DNA from: an uncultured Agathobacter sp.
Lineage (GTDB): Bacteria; Bacillota; Clostridia; Lachnospirales; Lachnospiraceae
DNA length: 64,000 nt
Assembly: GCA_934365945.1 (NCBI GenBank)
Contig: CAKRNE010000002.1
Location: forward strand, 248,001-312,000
Reading direction: 5' to 3'
The position numbers were made by a program, and so were the translations under genes. This document shows positions 1 to 8,956 of this stretch, one piece after another (position 1 is the first letter of the stretch; the number at the start of each line of letters is the position of its first letter). Under the pieces are notes generated by a model, which was not told the DNA's origin, made no database searches, and was given only the letters and a program-made list of their open reading frames with translations.

Positions 1-20
1 GCTTACAGATTGGCAAGTAA
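1..20 (+). CDS. flgC: FlgC C-terminal end (partial)
   Basis: Only the last five codons are present: in frame 3 the window opens with L-Q-I-G-K followed by TAA at 18-20. FlgC proximal rod proteins commonly end in a K/A-L-Q-I-G-K/R type tail, and flgC normally sits directly before fliE, which follows 29 bases later. The identification therefore rests on position plus a five-residue match and is an inference. Confidence 0.6.
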
Positions 21-49
21 TGACTATATGATTTTTAAGGAGTGATTTG

Positions 50-364
50 ATGGATATATCAAGTATTAGCGGAATTTCAACAAATCAGATTAGCTCGATT
101 TTTGATAATTCTTCTTTGAAAAAGACAGATGAAAGCAATTCGTTTTCAGATGTGCTGTCGGCAGCGATGGGAAGCATTGAAGAGACAAATGATCTGCAAA
201 ACAGCGCTGAACAGGAGGAGGTCAGATTTGCCCTCGGTGAATCCGACAACACACACGATCTGCTTGTTGCAGAAACAAAGGCATCTGTTGCATTACAGTA
301 TACAGTTGCGGTAAGAGATAAAATTATTGACGCATATAAACAGCTTATGCAGATGTCAATATAA
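50..364 (+). CDS. fliE: Flagellar hook-basal body protein FliE
   Basis: FliE joins the MS ring to the proximal rod. The 104-residue length is usual for the family. The N-terminal part is polar and Ser-rich; the C-terminal half carries the conserved part of FliE (H-D-L-L-V-A-E-T-K-A-S-V-A-L-Q-Y, then V-R-D-K-I-I-D-A-Y-K-Q-L-M-Q-M). An in-frame TTG at 47 precedes the ATG, but the AAGGAG at 37-42 is better spaced for the ATG at 50 (7 bases). It is followed 13 bases later by fliF, in the usual flgB-flgC-fliE-fliF order. Confidence 0.93.
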   Translation: MDISSISGISTNQISSIFDNSSLKKTDESNSFSDVLSAAMGSIEETNDLQNSAEQEEVRFALGESDNTHDLLVAETKASVALQYTVAVRDKIIDAYKQLMQMSI

Positions 365-377
365 GGAGTAATTAATA

Positions 378-1979
378 ATGCCTGAACGTATACAAGCTAT
401 ACTTAATAAAGTGGTAGCATGGTGGAAAAAATTTAATACAAAGCAGCGCTCGCTCATGATAAGTGCAGTTGCGGTGGTGATAGTGGCACTTGTCATACTT
501 GCAGTTGTGCTTTCAAGACCGACAAAGGTTGAGCTGGTAGAGGCGGAAAGTGCATCTGACGCCTCGAGTATCAAGGGCGTGCTTGAGGATAACAATATTA
601 CATATGATGTGGACAGTGATCTGGTATTTTATGTCAATAAATCAGATGAAGTCAATGCGATTATGGCCTTGGGAGACAATGGTATCCCGGCACAGGCATA
701 TTCGATAGACAATGTCACTGATGGCAGCTTCTCCACTACTGAGGCTGACAAACAGAAAAAATATCAGGTTTATCTGGAGGACAAGCTTAAGGATCATCTG
801 GAAAAACAAAAATATATTGAAGAGGCGAGTGTAGATATCACCATGCCTGATAAGGATGGCACGATTCTGAAGTCTGATGAGGAGGCTACAGCGGCCGTTA
901 CATTGGGGCTTAAGGACTCAATATCTGATGATCAGGCTTACGCTATAGCAAGACTTGTTGCCACAGCTTTGGGAAACGATACTACAAAGGGCATTACGAT
1001 TATTGATAAAAAGGCAAATGTTCTGTATTCCGGTGGAGATGCCGAATCGTCGGCAGGAATTGCGTCATCCCAGTTGTCATACAAGCAGAAGCTTGAGGAG
1101 CAGGTTAAGTCAGAGGTCAAGAAAACCCTTGAAAAATCAAATGTTTTTTCAGGCATTGAGGTTGGCATGAATCTGGACATTGATTTCAGCAAGACCGAGA
1201 TTGCGCAGAAAAACTATACATTGCCTGAGGGGCAGACGGATACAGGACTGCTTGACAGCGAATCGGATTATCAGTCTGATGCTACAAACGGACAGGCAGC
1301 AACTCCGGGAACTGATTCAAACAGTGATGATACAACCTACACTACACAGGATGGAACACCATCCGAGTCATCCATCACCGATTCCGATAAAAAATATCTT
1401 AATGATGAGAAAATAACGACAAGTAAGAATGATGGAGGAAGCATCAAATATGATTCTTCATCAATCACGGTGGTTGCAACAAGATACAAGGTGTATGATG
1501 AAAGCACACTGGAAAAAGATGGTAAGCTTAAGGATACAACATGGGAGGAGTACAAATCAAAACATGCTGACCCTGTAAAGGTTACAGATGTGGACCAGGA
1601 TCTTATCACATCGGTACAAAATGCTACAGGAATTTCGCAGGTTTCTTTTCTTGTGTATGAACAGCCCGAGTTTGTAGATAAGACGTCAAATGCGCGTTCA
1701 CTTAGTGATATCTTACAGATTGTTATAACAGTTCTTATATTTGCTTTACTTGGATTTGTTGTGTTTAAGAGCACACGCTCAACACAGGAGGAGCCACAGG
1801 AGGAAGAAATTTCTGTTGATTCTCTCCTGGAGCAGACCACAGAGACAAACGAGCCGCTTGAGGATATCGGTTATAGCGAGAAGTCAGAGACACGTTTGCT
1901 TATTGAAAAATTTGTCGATGAGAATCCGGAAGCAGCCGCGTTACTTTTACGTAACTGGCTCAATGAAGATTGGGAGTAA
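378..1979 (+). CDS. fliF: Flagellar MS-ring protein FliF
   Basis: FliF forms the membrane ring on which the basal body is built. The 533-residue chain has a first membrane helix at about residues 25-45, a large extracytoplasmic part with ring-building modules and an acidic Ser/Thr/Asp-rich stretch around residues 275-345 (the beta-collar region of the family), and a second membrane helix at about 442-465. The cytoplasmic tail ends in an acidic and Leu-rich segment (E-A-A-A-L-L-L-R-N-W-L) of the type that binds FliG, whose gene follows after 6 bases. AAGGAG lies upstream of the ATG at 378. Confidence 0.97.
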   Translation: MPERIQAILNKVVAWWKKFNTKQRSLMISAVAVVIVALVILAVVLSRPTKVELVEAESASDASSIKGVLEDNNITYDVDSDLVFYVNKSDEVNAIMALGDNGIPAQAYSIDNVTDGSFSTTEADKQKKYQVYLEDKLKDHLEKQKYIEEASVDITMPDKDGTILKSDEEATAAVTLGLKDSISDDQAYAIARLVATALGNDTTKGITIIDKKANVLYSGGDAESSAGIASSQLSYKQKLEEQVKSEVKKTLEKSNVFSGIEVGMNLDIDFSKTEIAQKNYTLPEGQTDTGLLDSESDYQSDATNGQAATPGTDSNSDDTTYTTQDGTPSESSITDSDKKYLNDEKITTSKNDGGSIKYDSSSITVVATRYKVYDESTLEKDGKLKDTTWEEYKSKHADPVKVTDVDQDLITSVQNATGISQVSFLVYEQPEFVDKTSNARSLSDILQIVITVLIFALLGFVVFKSTRSTQEEPQEEEISVDSLLEQTTETNEPLEDIGYSEKSETRLLIEKFVDENPEAAALLLRNWLNEDWE

Positions 1980-1985
1980 TATTTT

Positions 1986-2990
1986 ATGAGTGATAATTAC
2001 AGTGGCATACAAAAGGCTGCTATTTTGTTGATTACATTAGGACCTGAGAAGGCTTCATCAATTTTTCAGCATCTTAAAGAGGATGAGATTGAGAGTCTTA
2101 CTTTGGAGATTGCCAACACAAGAAGTGTTTCTCCAACCGATAAGGATGAGGTTTTGGAGGAATTTTATCAGGTGTGTCTCGCCCAGCAGTATATTGCTGA
2201 GGGCGGTATAGGATATGCAAAGGAGCTTTTGGAAAAAGCACTTGGAGAGGAAAAAGCACAGGGTGTTATTTCAAAGCTGACTGCATCGCTACAGGTACGT
2301 CCGTTTGAATTTGTCAGAAAGACAGAGCCGAGCCAGTTACTTAACTTTATACAGGATGAGCATCCACAGACAATCGCCATGATTCTGTCATATCTTTCAT
2401 CCGGTCAGGCAGCTATGATTCTCGGCGCATTGCAGCCTGAAAAGCAGGCTGATGTGGCCAGACGTATTGCACAGATGGACAGAACATCGCCTGATGTTAT
2501 TAAGGAGGTTGAGAGAGTGCTCGAAAGAAAGCTTTCATCACTGGTCAACCAGGATTACACAATTGTCGGTGGTATAGATTCAATTGTTAATATATTAAAC
2601 AGCGTAGACCGCTCTACAGAGAAGCGTATTATGGAATCTCTTGAGATTGAAGAGCCTGAGCTTGCAGATGAAATCAGAAAGAAGATGTTTGTATTCGAGG
2701 ATATTCTGCTGCTTGATGACAGATCTATCCAGAGAGTATTGCGAGATGTTGAAAACGCTGATCTTGAGCTTGCGCTTAAGAGCTCCACAGAGGAAGTACA
2801 AAATGTTATTTTCAGGAACCTTTCAAAACGTCTTGCAGCCATGATCAAAGAGGACATGGATTTTATGGGTCCGGTGCGTATGAAGGATGTTGAGGAGGCA
2901 CAGCAGAAGATTGTTGCTGTCATCCGTAGGCTTGAAGATTCGGGAGATATCGTTATTTCCAGGGGTGGAGGTGATGATATAGTTGTCTAA
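1986..2990 (+). CDS. fliG: Flagellar motor switch protein FliG
   Basis: FliG is the C-ring protein that touches the stator and transmits torque. The length of 334 residues is typical. The N-terminal domain starts with S-G-I-Q-K-A-A-I-L-L-I-T-L-G, as in FliG of Firmicutes; the middle domain has E-H-P-Q-T-I-A (EHPQR-type motif) near residue 125; the C-terminal domain has F-V-F-E-D-I-L-L-L-D-D-R near residue 235, which carries the charged torque helix. It overlaps fliH by 8 bases, suggesting coupled translation. Confidence 0.98.
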   Translation: MSDNYSGIQKAAILLITLGPEKASSIFQHLKEDEIESLTLEIANTRSVSPTDKDEVLEEFYQVCLAQQYIAEGGIGYAKELLEKALGEEKAQGVISKLTASLQVRPFEFVRKTEPSQLLNFIQDEHPQTIAMILSYLSSGQAAMILGALQPEKQADVARRIAQMDRTSPDVIKEVERVLERKLSSLVNQDYTIVGGIDSIVNILNSVDRSTEKRIMESLEIEEPELADEIRKKMFVFEDILLLDDRSIQRVLRDVENADLELALKSSTEEVQNVIFRNLSKRLAAMIKEDMDFMGPVRMKDVEEAQQKIVAVIRRLEDSGDIVISRGGGDDIVV

Positions 2991-3816
2991 TATATTAAAG
3001 CAGTATTATGTGACTGATGAGCAGAAAAAGGTCAGAATAATAAACAACAATTTAGCACTCAGAAAGCTGGTGCTTGAGGCTGTTAAGCCTGATGTCAGCC
3101 ATAAAACAGATGCCGGTGTGGCAGAAAAGACCGCAGAATATAAGGCAGATGATACATTTAGTGAAGGCTTAAATGCTGATGTAATCACCGAACAGAATGC
3201 TGATATTGAAAAAGAAAAGCTGCTTGAAAATGCAAGGCTTGAAGCTGACAAAATTATAAATGACGCAAAGGCTGAGGCAGACAGGCTTATGGATGAGGCG
3301 AAACAGCGCGCTCAGATATTATATGCTGACAATAAGTCAAAAGGCTACGCTGATGGACTTGATGAACAGCAAAATGAATTTGAGCAAAAAAAGGCTGATT
3401 TAGAAAAAGAGCTTGCTGAGAAAAAGACATCCCTGGAGGATGAATATAATAAATATTCAGATGAGCTTGAGTCAGACCTTGTAGAGGCAATAATCAAAGT
3501 GTTCGACAAGGTGTTTCATATCCAGTTTGGAAAGAGCAAAGAGATACTGCTTCATCTGGTCAAGAATACAATATCAAAGGTCGAGGTTGGCAGGGAATTC
3601 AGGATTCATGTGGCTCACACGAATTATAAGTTCATGCTTTCACATCTTGATGAGATAAAAGAGCGTATAGGAAATGATATTGATATTGAGGTTGTCAATG
3701 ATGCAAATCTTGAGACGAGTGATTGTCAGATAGAGACAAGCTTTGGTGTTTTTGACTGTGGCATAGACATGGAGCTTAATAATCTGGTGAATGATATAAA
3801 AGCACTTTGCAGTTAG
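2983..3816 (+). CDS. fliH: Flagellar export stator-like protein FliH
   Basis: FliH binds the FliI ATPase and anchors it at the export gate. The 277-residue protein has a long, heptad-like charged segment (about residues 60-165, rich in Glu, Lys, Ala and Asp) followed by a compact C-terminal domain with E-A-I-I-K-V-F-D-K-V-F, as in FliH/V-ATPase subunit E-like proteins. Start is TTG at 2983, inside the 3' end of fliG; no in-frame ATG occurs before the conserved part. Position between fliG and fliI supports the call, since the family is poorly conserved. Confidence 0.93.
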   Translation: MSNILKQYYVTDEQKKVRIINNNLALRKLVLEAVKPDVSHKTDAGVAEKTAEYKADDTFSEGLNADVITEQNADIEKEKLLENARLEADKIINDAKAEADRLMDEAKQRAQILYADNKSKGYADGLDEQQNEFEQKKADLEKELAEKKTSLEDEYNKYSDELESDLVEAIIKVFDKVFHIQFGKSKEILLHLVKNTISKVEVGREFRIHVAHTNYKFMLSHLDEIKERIGNDIDIEVVNDANLETSDCQIETSFGVFDCGIDMELNNLVNDIKALCS

Positions 3817-3837
3817 GAAAAGGAAGGGACTACATAA

Positions 3838-5151
3838 TTGTTAAAAACAGCAGAAAAATATTTACAGCTCATAAATGGCGAGTATTACAAGTGTTTTGGT
3901 AAGGTTGCCAAGGTTGTAGGTCTGACAATTGAATCTGTGGGTCCTGAGGCGAGATTAAATGATCTTTGCAAGATTTTTCTTGATAATGACAGAAGTGATT
4001 TTGTGACGGCTGAGGTTGTGGGATTCCGTGATTCACATCTTATTCTGATGCCGTTCGATAATGTGGATGGAGTCGGTGCAGGGTGCATCGTTGAAAATAC
4101 AGGGCATCCGCTATCTGTGTATGTGGGCGAGGAGCTGCTTGGACATACGGTTGACGGTATAGGCAGAATTACAGATGCTGACTGTGATCATATAAATCTG
4201 CCGGAGGCTTACCCTATTGAGGCTCCGCCACCGGATCCTATGTCGAGGGAGATTATAAGTGAAGTATTGCCGCTTGGCGTAAAGGCCGTTGATGGGCTTA
4301 TTACCGTTGGCAAGGGGCAGCGTATAGGTATTTTTGCGGGCTCCGGCGTAGGAAAGAGTACCCTGCTTGGTATGTTCGCAAGAAATACAAGAGCAGATAT
4401 CAATGTGATAGCTCTTATCGGAGAGCGAGGCAGAGAGGTAAGAGAGTTCATAGAAAGGGATTTGGGACCTGAGGGAATGGCAAGGTCGGTGGTAGTTGTT
4501 GCTACATCTGATAAGCCTGCGCTCATTCGAAATAAGGCTGCAAAAACTGCTACAAGTATTGCGGAGTATTTCAGGGACAAGGGTAAGGATGTGCTTCTGA
4601 TGATGGATTCGCTGACACGTTTTTCGATGGCTCAGCGAGAGATTGGTCTTGCGTCCGGAGAACCGCCGGTTACGAGGGGCTATCCGCCGAGTGTATATTC
4701 TGAGATGCCAAAGCTTCTGGAAAGAGCCGGAAGGGCTGATATAGGCTCTATTACAGGCTTGTATACAGTGCTTGTCGACGGAGATGATTTTAATGAGCCT
4801 ATTACAGACACGGCGCGTTCAATTTTGGACGGACACATAATGCTGGACCGTAAGCTTGGACACAAGAATCATTATCCTGCCATTGATGTACTGCAGAGCA
4901 TTTCCCGTGTTATGAGCTCGATAGCCGCCAAAGAGCATAAGGCTCTGGCCGGTAAATTAAAAAATGTGCTTGCCACATACAATGAAGCTGAGGATCTTAT
5001 CAATATCGGAGCCTATAAAAAAGGCTCAAATCCTGATATTGATTATGCGATTCAAAAAATTGCTGCAGTTAATAATTTTTTATGTCAGGGAACAGATGAA
5101 AAATTCAGCTTTGATGAAGAACTTGAGCTTTTAGAAAAGGTATTTGAATAA
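3838..5151 (+). CDS. fliI: Flagellum-specific ATPase FliI
   Basis: FliI is the F1-beta-like ATPase of the flagellar type III export apparatus. The 437 residues include the Walker A motif G-S-G-V-G-K-S-T near residue 168, the family signature around G-E-R-G-R-E-V-R-E-F, and the Walker B region V-L-L-M-M-D-S-L-T-R-F near 251-261. The start is TTG at 3838 behind an AGGAAGGG ribosome site. Its stop overlaps the ATG of fliJ by one base. Confidence 0.98.
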   Translation: MLKTAEKYLQLINGEYYKCFGKVAKVVGLTIESVGPEARLNDLCKIFLDNDRSDFVTAEVVGFRDSHLILMPFDNVDGVGAGCIVENTGHPLSVYVGEELLGHTVDGIGRITDADCDHINLPEAYPIEAPPPDPMSREIISEVLPLGVKAVDGLITVGKGQRIGIFAGSGVGKSTLLGMFARNTRADINVIALIGERGREVREFIERDLGPEGMARSVVVVATSDKPALIRNKAAKTATSIAEYFRDKGKDVLLMMDSLTRFSMAQREIGLASGEPPVTRGYPPSVYSEMPKLLERAGRADIGSITGLYTVLVDGDDFNEPITDTARSILDGHIMLDRKLGHKNHYPAIDVLQSISRVMSSIAAKEHKALAGKLKNVLATYNEAEDLINIGAYKKGSNPDIDYAIQKIAAVNNFLCQGTDEKFSFDEELELLEKVFE

Positions 5152-5588
5152 TGGCAAAGTTTAAGTACAGCATGCAGAACATACTGGAAATAAAAATGAA
5201 GCTCGAAACACAGGCAAAAAATGAGTTTTCTATAGCAAACCGTAAATATCAGACGGAAAAAGACAGACTTGATGAGCTCGTTCTTAAGCGCGTTGGATAT
5301 GAAACGAGACTTAAGGAATCTTTGTGCGGTGAGCTTAATATTTCAAATATAAACAATTTGAAAAAGGATATAAATTCTATCAAATCAGCGATCAGGACCC
5401 AGCTTTCCAATGTGAAAAAAGCCGAGGATGAGCTTGAAATCAAGAGATATGCACTCAATGAGCTTATGAAGGAGCGCAAGACCCATGAAAAGCTGCGTGA
5501 AAAGAAATTTGATGAGTTTCAAAAGGAAGAAAGAGACAATGAGTCAAAGGAAATTGACCAGCTTGTCAGCTTTACATATAACAATTAA
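5151..5588 (+). CDS. fliJ: Flagellar export chaperone FliJ
   Basis: This 145-residue protein is almost entirely predicted helix with a dense Lys/Glu heptad pattern, the antiparallel coiled coil expected of FliJ, which sits in the central pore of the FliI hexamer. The start Y-S-M-Q-N-I-L-E-I-K resembles the F-x-x-x-L-x-x-V-L-x-x-K opening of FliJ. It overlaps fliI by one base. Sequence alone is low-complexity, so operon position carries much of the weight. Confidence 0.9.
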   Translation: MAKFKYSMQNILEIKMKLETQAKNEFSIANRKYQTEKDRLDELVLKRVGYETRLKESLCGELNISNINNLKKDINSIKSAIRTQLSNVKKAEDELEIKRYALNELMKERKTHEKLREKKFDEFQKEERDNESKEIDQLVSFTYNN

Positions 5589-5602
5589 TATTTGGAGGAA
5601 TT

Positions 5603-6502
5603 ATGGCTGAGATAAATGAAGTAGAGGACTCGAAAGAAGATATTAAATCCAAGCCTGACAAAAAAGAAGAAAAGAAGAGAAAAAAGGCAGAAAAAAAAGA
5701 AGCCAAACGTCAAAAAAAGCTTGAAAAAAATGGCGGTGAGGATATAGATTCCGATGATAATGATTCTGCCTCAGGCAAAATAGTACTTGTGCTTGCCACG
5801 ATATTGATTATTGTTATCTGGCTTGGTATTTTTGCAATACTGATAAAGGCTGATGTGGGAGGCTTCGGCTCTTCATTTCTGACTCCGGTTCTGAAGGATG
5901 TTCCTGTAATAAACAAAATTTTACCGGATACTGGTGATGATTCTGCCACAACTGAGTCGTCTTCCGAAAGCTCGGGGTACAAAAACGTCGATGAGGCTGT
6001 TGCTAGGATAAAGGAGCTTGAAAAAGAGCTGGATGAGGCCAACACAAAATCACAGTCTGACGCACAGACCATAAATGATTTGAATGCCCAGATACAGGAT
6101 CTTAGCAAGTACAAGGATGAGCAGGATAAATTCGAAGAGGAAAAGGAAAAATACGACGAAGAGGTTGTTTTTTCCGACAAAGCACCCGATATAAAACAAT
6201 ATAAGGCCTACTACGAGAGCATAGATCCTGCTAACGCAGAGGTCCTGTATAAGCAGGTGTGTGAACAGCTGCAGGAGGATGATCAGATTAAGGACTACGC
6301 ACAGACATATTCGAAGATGAAGCCAAAGGAGGCTGCGGCTATATTTGACAGCATGACAGACAATTTTGAGCTTGTCGCCAAGATTCTTAATGCCATGGAT
6401 GCACAGTCCAGGGGCAATATTCTTGGAAAAATGGATTCGAATAATGCCGCGAAGGTCACAAAGATTATGAATCCTACAGGTGCTGACAGCACCACAAAAT
6501 AA
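5603..6502 (+). CDS. MotE-like flagellar protein with MgtE N-domain-like C-terminus
   Basis: The 299-residue protein has a very basic Lys/Glu-rich cytoplasmic start (residues 10-45), one membrane helix at about 59-83, a coiled coil at about 130-190, and a C-terminal part with Y-S-K-M-K-P-K-E-A-A-A-I-F, A-K-I-L-N-A-M and I-M-N-P. This helix pattern matches the intracellular MgtE N-domain found in MotE, a chaperone of the stator protein MotC in rhizobia, and in Firmicutes genes placed between fliJ and fliK (YlxF-like). A role in motor or export assembly is inferred from position. The GGAGG ribosome site fits the ATG at 5603. Confidence 0.75.
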   Translation: MAEINEVEDSKEDIKSKPDKKEEKKRKKAEKKEAKRQKKLEKNGGEDIDSDDNDSASGKIVLVLATILIIVIWLGIFAILIKADVGGFGSSFLTPVLKDVPVINKILPDTGDDSATTESSSESSGYKNVDEAVARIKELEKELDEANTKSQSDAQTINDLNAQIQDLSKYKDEQDKFEEEKEKYDEEVVFSDKAPDIKQYKAYYESIDPANAEVLYKQVCEQLQEDDQIKDYAQTYSKMKPKEAAAIFDSMTDNFELVAKILNAMDAQSRGNILGKMDSNNAAKVTKIMNPTGADSTTK

Positions 6503-6524
6503 TCAAAAGGAAAGGAGGAGAAGA

Positions 6525-8192
6525 ATGGCAGATACAAATATATCTGCGGTTGCGGCATCAAACCTTGTCACAACGGCATCGAAGGCAGCTATGACAGTAA
6601 ATCAGGTTATGCCGGCGAAATCCACAGGCTTTGATTTCAAGAATGTACTTGGAAAGCAGGCAGGCAATGGCACAAATGCCAAAAACAGTGTCAATCGGTC
6701 TAATGTGACCTGTAAGGACAGCAGCAATGCGTTTACGAGGCCGTTTGATATTCAAAAGGCTGATAATAGCGGACTGTCAGCGGCAGATGCCGATGAAATC
6801 ACAAAAGAGGTGTCATCACAGATAGTTGAAAAGGTGACAGAGGATTTAGACATAACAGAGGATAAGCTCTGTGAAATAATGCAGATGCTTGGCATTACGG
6901 CAATGGATCTGCTTCAGCCTGAAAATCTTACAGCGCTGTTTGCAAATGCTGCCGGGATAGACAACAATCCTAAAGAACTGGTGCTCAATAGTGATTTTAC
7001 CGGCTTGTATGCTGATGTGATGGATATTGCGTCTAAAAATCAGGCATTGCTTGAAGCTGTTTCCAATATGGAAGTGCTTGAAACACCACAGGAGCTTGAG
7101 ACTTTTACGGAGCCTGGCAATCCGGATCAGGGAAATACAGCTTTGTCAGGGGAAGATATGGCAAATGTACAGATTTCTGATTTGGCAGGTGAGACTGAAG
7201 GAGCGGTATCTAAGCAGTACCAGACAAAGTCAGAGATTATAGGAACATCAGAGATTGCAGATACATCAGAGACAATTGCAGCCACAGTGTCTGAAAATAT
7301 TGGTACATCAGAGACCACTGCCACCGCAGCATCTGAAAATATAGATGCATCAGAGACTACAGCAGCTACAGATGTGGAAGAACGCAGTATGTCAGAAACC
7401 GCTGCAACAGCTGAAGCTTCAAACATACCAGAAACTGTAGTTTCATCAGAAAGTATAGATGCATCTGAAACCAAAGCGCAGCCGGCGGATACTAAAAAGG
7501 ACAGAACAGGTTTAGCTGACGATGCCTTATCGCAGCAGGCAGGGGATGAGAGCGATAGTTTAAAGCCTGAAAAACAGGCCATGAAGGCTGACTTAAACAG
7601 TGACAGCTCATCAGAAGAGCGCAGTTTTGGCGATAAGAATGAAAACAATGTACTGCATACCATGATAAATGAACAGACGCAGCCTGAGAGCGTTTTTGAA
7701 GCCTTTGATGTGCAACCTAAGTACACATCAGTTAATACAACCGAGATTATCAGGCAGATTGTGGATCAGATAAGTATAGCCAACACAACAGGTGAGTCAG
7801 TGATAGAAATGCAGCTTAACCCTGAAAATCTTGGAAAGCTGTATATAAACGTAACTGAAAAAAACAGCGAGATAACAGCAAGGATTGCAGTGTCAAATGA
7901 AGCTGTTAAAAATGCACTCGAGTCACAGATGGCGACTCTGAGGGAAAATCTGCAGGATGCCAATATCAGAGTAAATGATGTGGAGATAACCATTGCAACT
8001 CATGAATTTGAGCGAAACCTTGAACAGAATGCAGGTAATGAAAACGGCAGACAGGATGGGCAGCAGTATACTCATCAAAGCAGCAATAATGGCGGAAATA
8101 AATCAGGTCCAAATGAGACAGCTTCCGATGAGGCAAGGCTAACAGCACAGATAATGAGAGACAACGGAAATTCCGTTGATTTCATGGCATAA
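6525..8192 (+). CDS. fliK: Hook-length control protein FliK
   Basis: FliK measures hook length and switches export specificity through FlhB. The 555-residue protein has a long polar N-terminal and middle part containing Ser-Glu-Thr repeats, and the conserved FliK C-terminal domain at about residues 410-500: V-I-E-M-Q-L-N-P-E-N-L-G-K-L, then I-T-A-R-I-A-V, E-S-Q-M-A-T-L-R-E-N-L. The tail is Asn/Gln-rich. A reading frame extends upstream to 6480, inside the previous gene, but AAAGGAGGAG at 6511-6520 sets the ATG at 6525 as start. flgD follows. Confidence 0.93.
   Translation: MADTNISAVAASNLVTTASKAAMTVNQVMPAKSTGFDFKNVLGKQAGNGTNAKNSVNRSNVTCKDSSNAFTRPFDIQKADNSGLSAADADEITKEVSSQIVEKVTEDLDITEDKLCEIMQMLGITAMDLLQPENLTALFANAAGIDNNPKELVLNSDFTGLYADVMDIASKNQALLEAVSNMEVLETPQELETFTEPGNPDQGNTALSGEDMANVQISDLAGETEGAVSKQYQTKSEIIGTSEIADTSETIAATVSENIGTSETTATAASENIDASETTAATDVEERSMSETAATAEASNIPETVVSSESIDASETKAQPADTKKDRTGLADDALSQQAGDESDSLKPEKQAMKADLNSDSSSEERSFGDKNENNVLHTMINEQTQPESVFEAFDVQPKYTSVNTTEIIRQIVDQISIANTTGESVIEMQLNPENLGKLYINVTEKNSEITARIAVSNEAVKNALESQMATLRENLQDANIRVNDVEITIATHEFERNLEQNAGNENGRQDGQQYTHQSSNNGGNKSGPNETASDEARLTAQIMRDNGNSVDFMA
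7246..7480 (+). repeat. Degenerate Ser-Glu-Thr repeats inside fliK
   Basis: About seven imperfect repeats with the core T/A-S-E-T and a longer form S-E-N-I-G/D-T/A-S-E-T-T-A lie in the middle of FliK. At DNA level the word gcatcagaga and its variants recur. FliK works as a flexible ruler, so repeat expansion here could alter length without breaking the fold; that consequence is inference. Confidence 0.8.
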
Positions 8193-8216
8193 TTAATTTT
8201 TGGAAAGGAGAAAAAT

Positions 8217-8930
8217 ATGGCAGTTACAGCGAACGTGACAAACGGTAAGCTTGACACAACCTCTACAACACCAACCCAAAACAGAAAGACTGACAGCACT
8301 AAAACAAGCGGTACAAATCTTGGATATGATGATTTCTTAAAGCTTTTAAGTGCTGAGATGCAGTATCAGGATCCGCTTGAGCCTACCAGCAATACGGATT
8401 ATGTGGCACAGATGGCTACATTCTCACAGCTTGAGGCCTCACTTTCAATGAAGGATTCCCTGTCAGCATCATCAGAACAGACTCAGAAGAATGCGGCAAT
8501 GGCGCTGGTTGGAAAAGAAGTTGTTGTGACAGACGAGGACAGTGATTCAGGCTATTATAGTGGTAAGGTTGATTATATTTCATTCAAGGATGGCAAAATA
8601 CAGTTGTCCATAAATGAAAAAATGTACGATTATTCAAGTATTTATTCAGTATCAACAGATGAGTACTATGATGCAATCGTCAATTCAAGTACTTTTTCAA
8701 ATCTTATTGCAAAGCTTCCTAAGATTGAAAACCTTACAGCCTCATCAAAAGCTGATGTTGAGGCAATCAGAAAGCTGTACGACGGACTTACGGATTATGA
8801 GAAGCAGTTCATCAATGCCTCTGATTACAGTAAGCTTCAAACCTACGAGGAGAAAATGAAAGAGCTTGAAGCAAAAGAAAAAGATACAACAGGAAAAGAT
8901 GAAAACGGCAAAAATGATACTCAGAAATAA
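8217..8930 (+). CDS. flgD: Flagellar hook cap protein FlgD with extra C-terminal helical module
   Basis: FlgD caps the growing hook. The N-terminal scaffold motif is clear: Y-D-D-F-L-K-L-L-S-A-E-M-Q-Y-Q-D-P-L-E-P near residues 38-57, with Q-M-A-T-F-S-Q-L-E after it. A-L-V-G-K-E-V-V-V (near 100) starts the core domain. Unusually, residues from about 165 to 220 form a module with K-I-E-N-L-T, Y-D-G-L-T-D-Y-E-K-Q-F-I and Y-S-K-L, similar to helical repeats in Firmicutes surface proteins. The tail is Lys/Glu-rich. AAAGGAG precedes the ATG. Confidence 0.93.
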   Translation: MAVTANVTNGKLDTTSTTPTQNRKTDSTKTSGTNLGYDDFLKLLSAEMQYQDPLEPTSNTDYVAQMATFSQLEASLSMKDSLSASSEQTQKNAAMALVGKEVVVTDEDSDSGYYSGKVDYISFKDGKIQLSINEKMYDYSSIYSVSTDEYYDAIVNSSTFSNLIAKLPKIENLTASSKADVEAIRKLYDGLTDYEKQFINASDYSKLQTYEEKMKELEAKEKDTTGKDENGKNDTQK

Positions 8931-8956
8931 TGATGTTCATAATAATGAGGTGAATT

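Noticed and set aside
1337-1840. Open frame on the - strand inside fliF (167 codons)
   Set aside because: Antisense shadow of a well-supported gene with Ser/Thr/Val-rich composition and no recognisable domain.
7127-7726. Long open frame on the - strand opposite fliK (199 codons)
   Set aside because: It mirrors the repeat-rich fliK coding sequence, is rich in Ser/Ala/Val as expected of an antisense shadow, and has no ribosome site or known motif.
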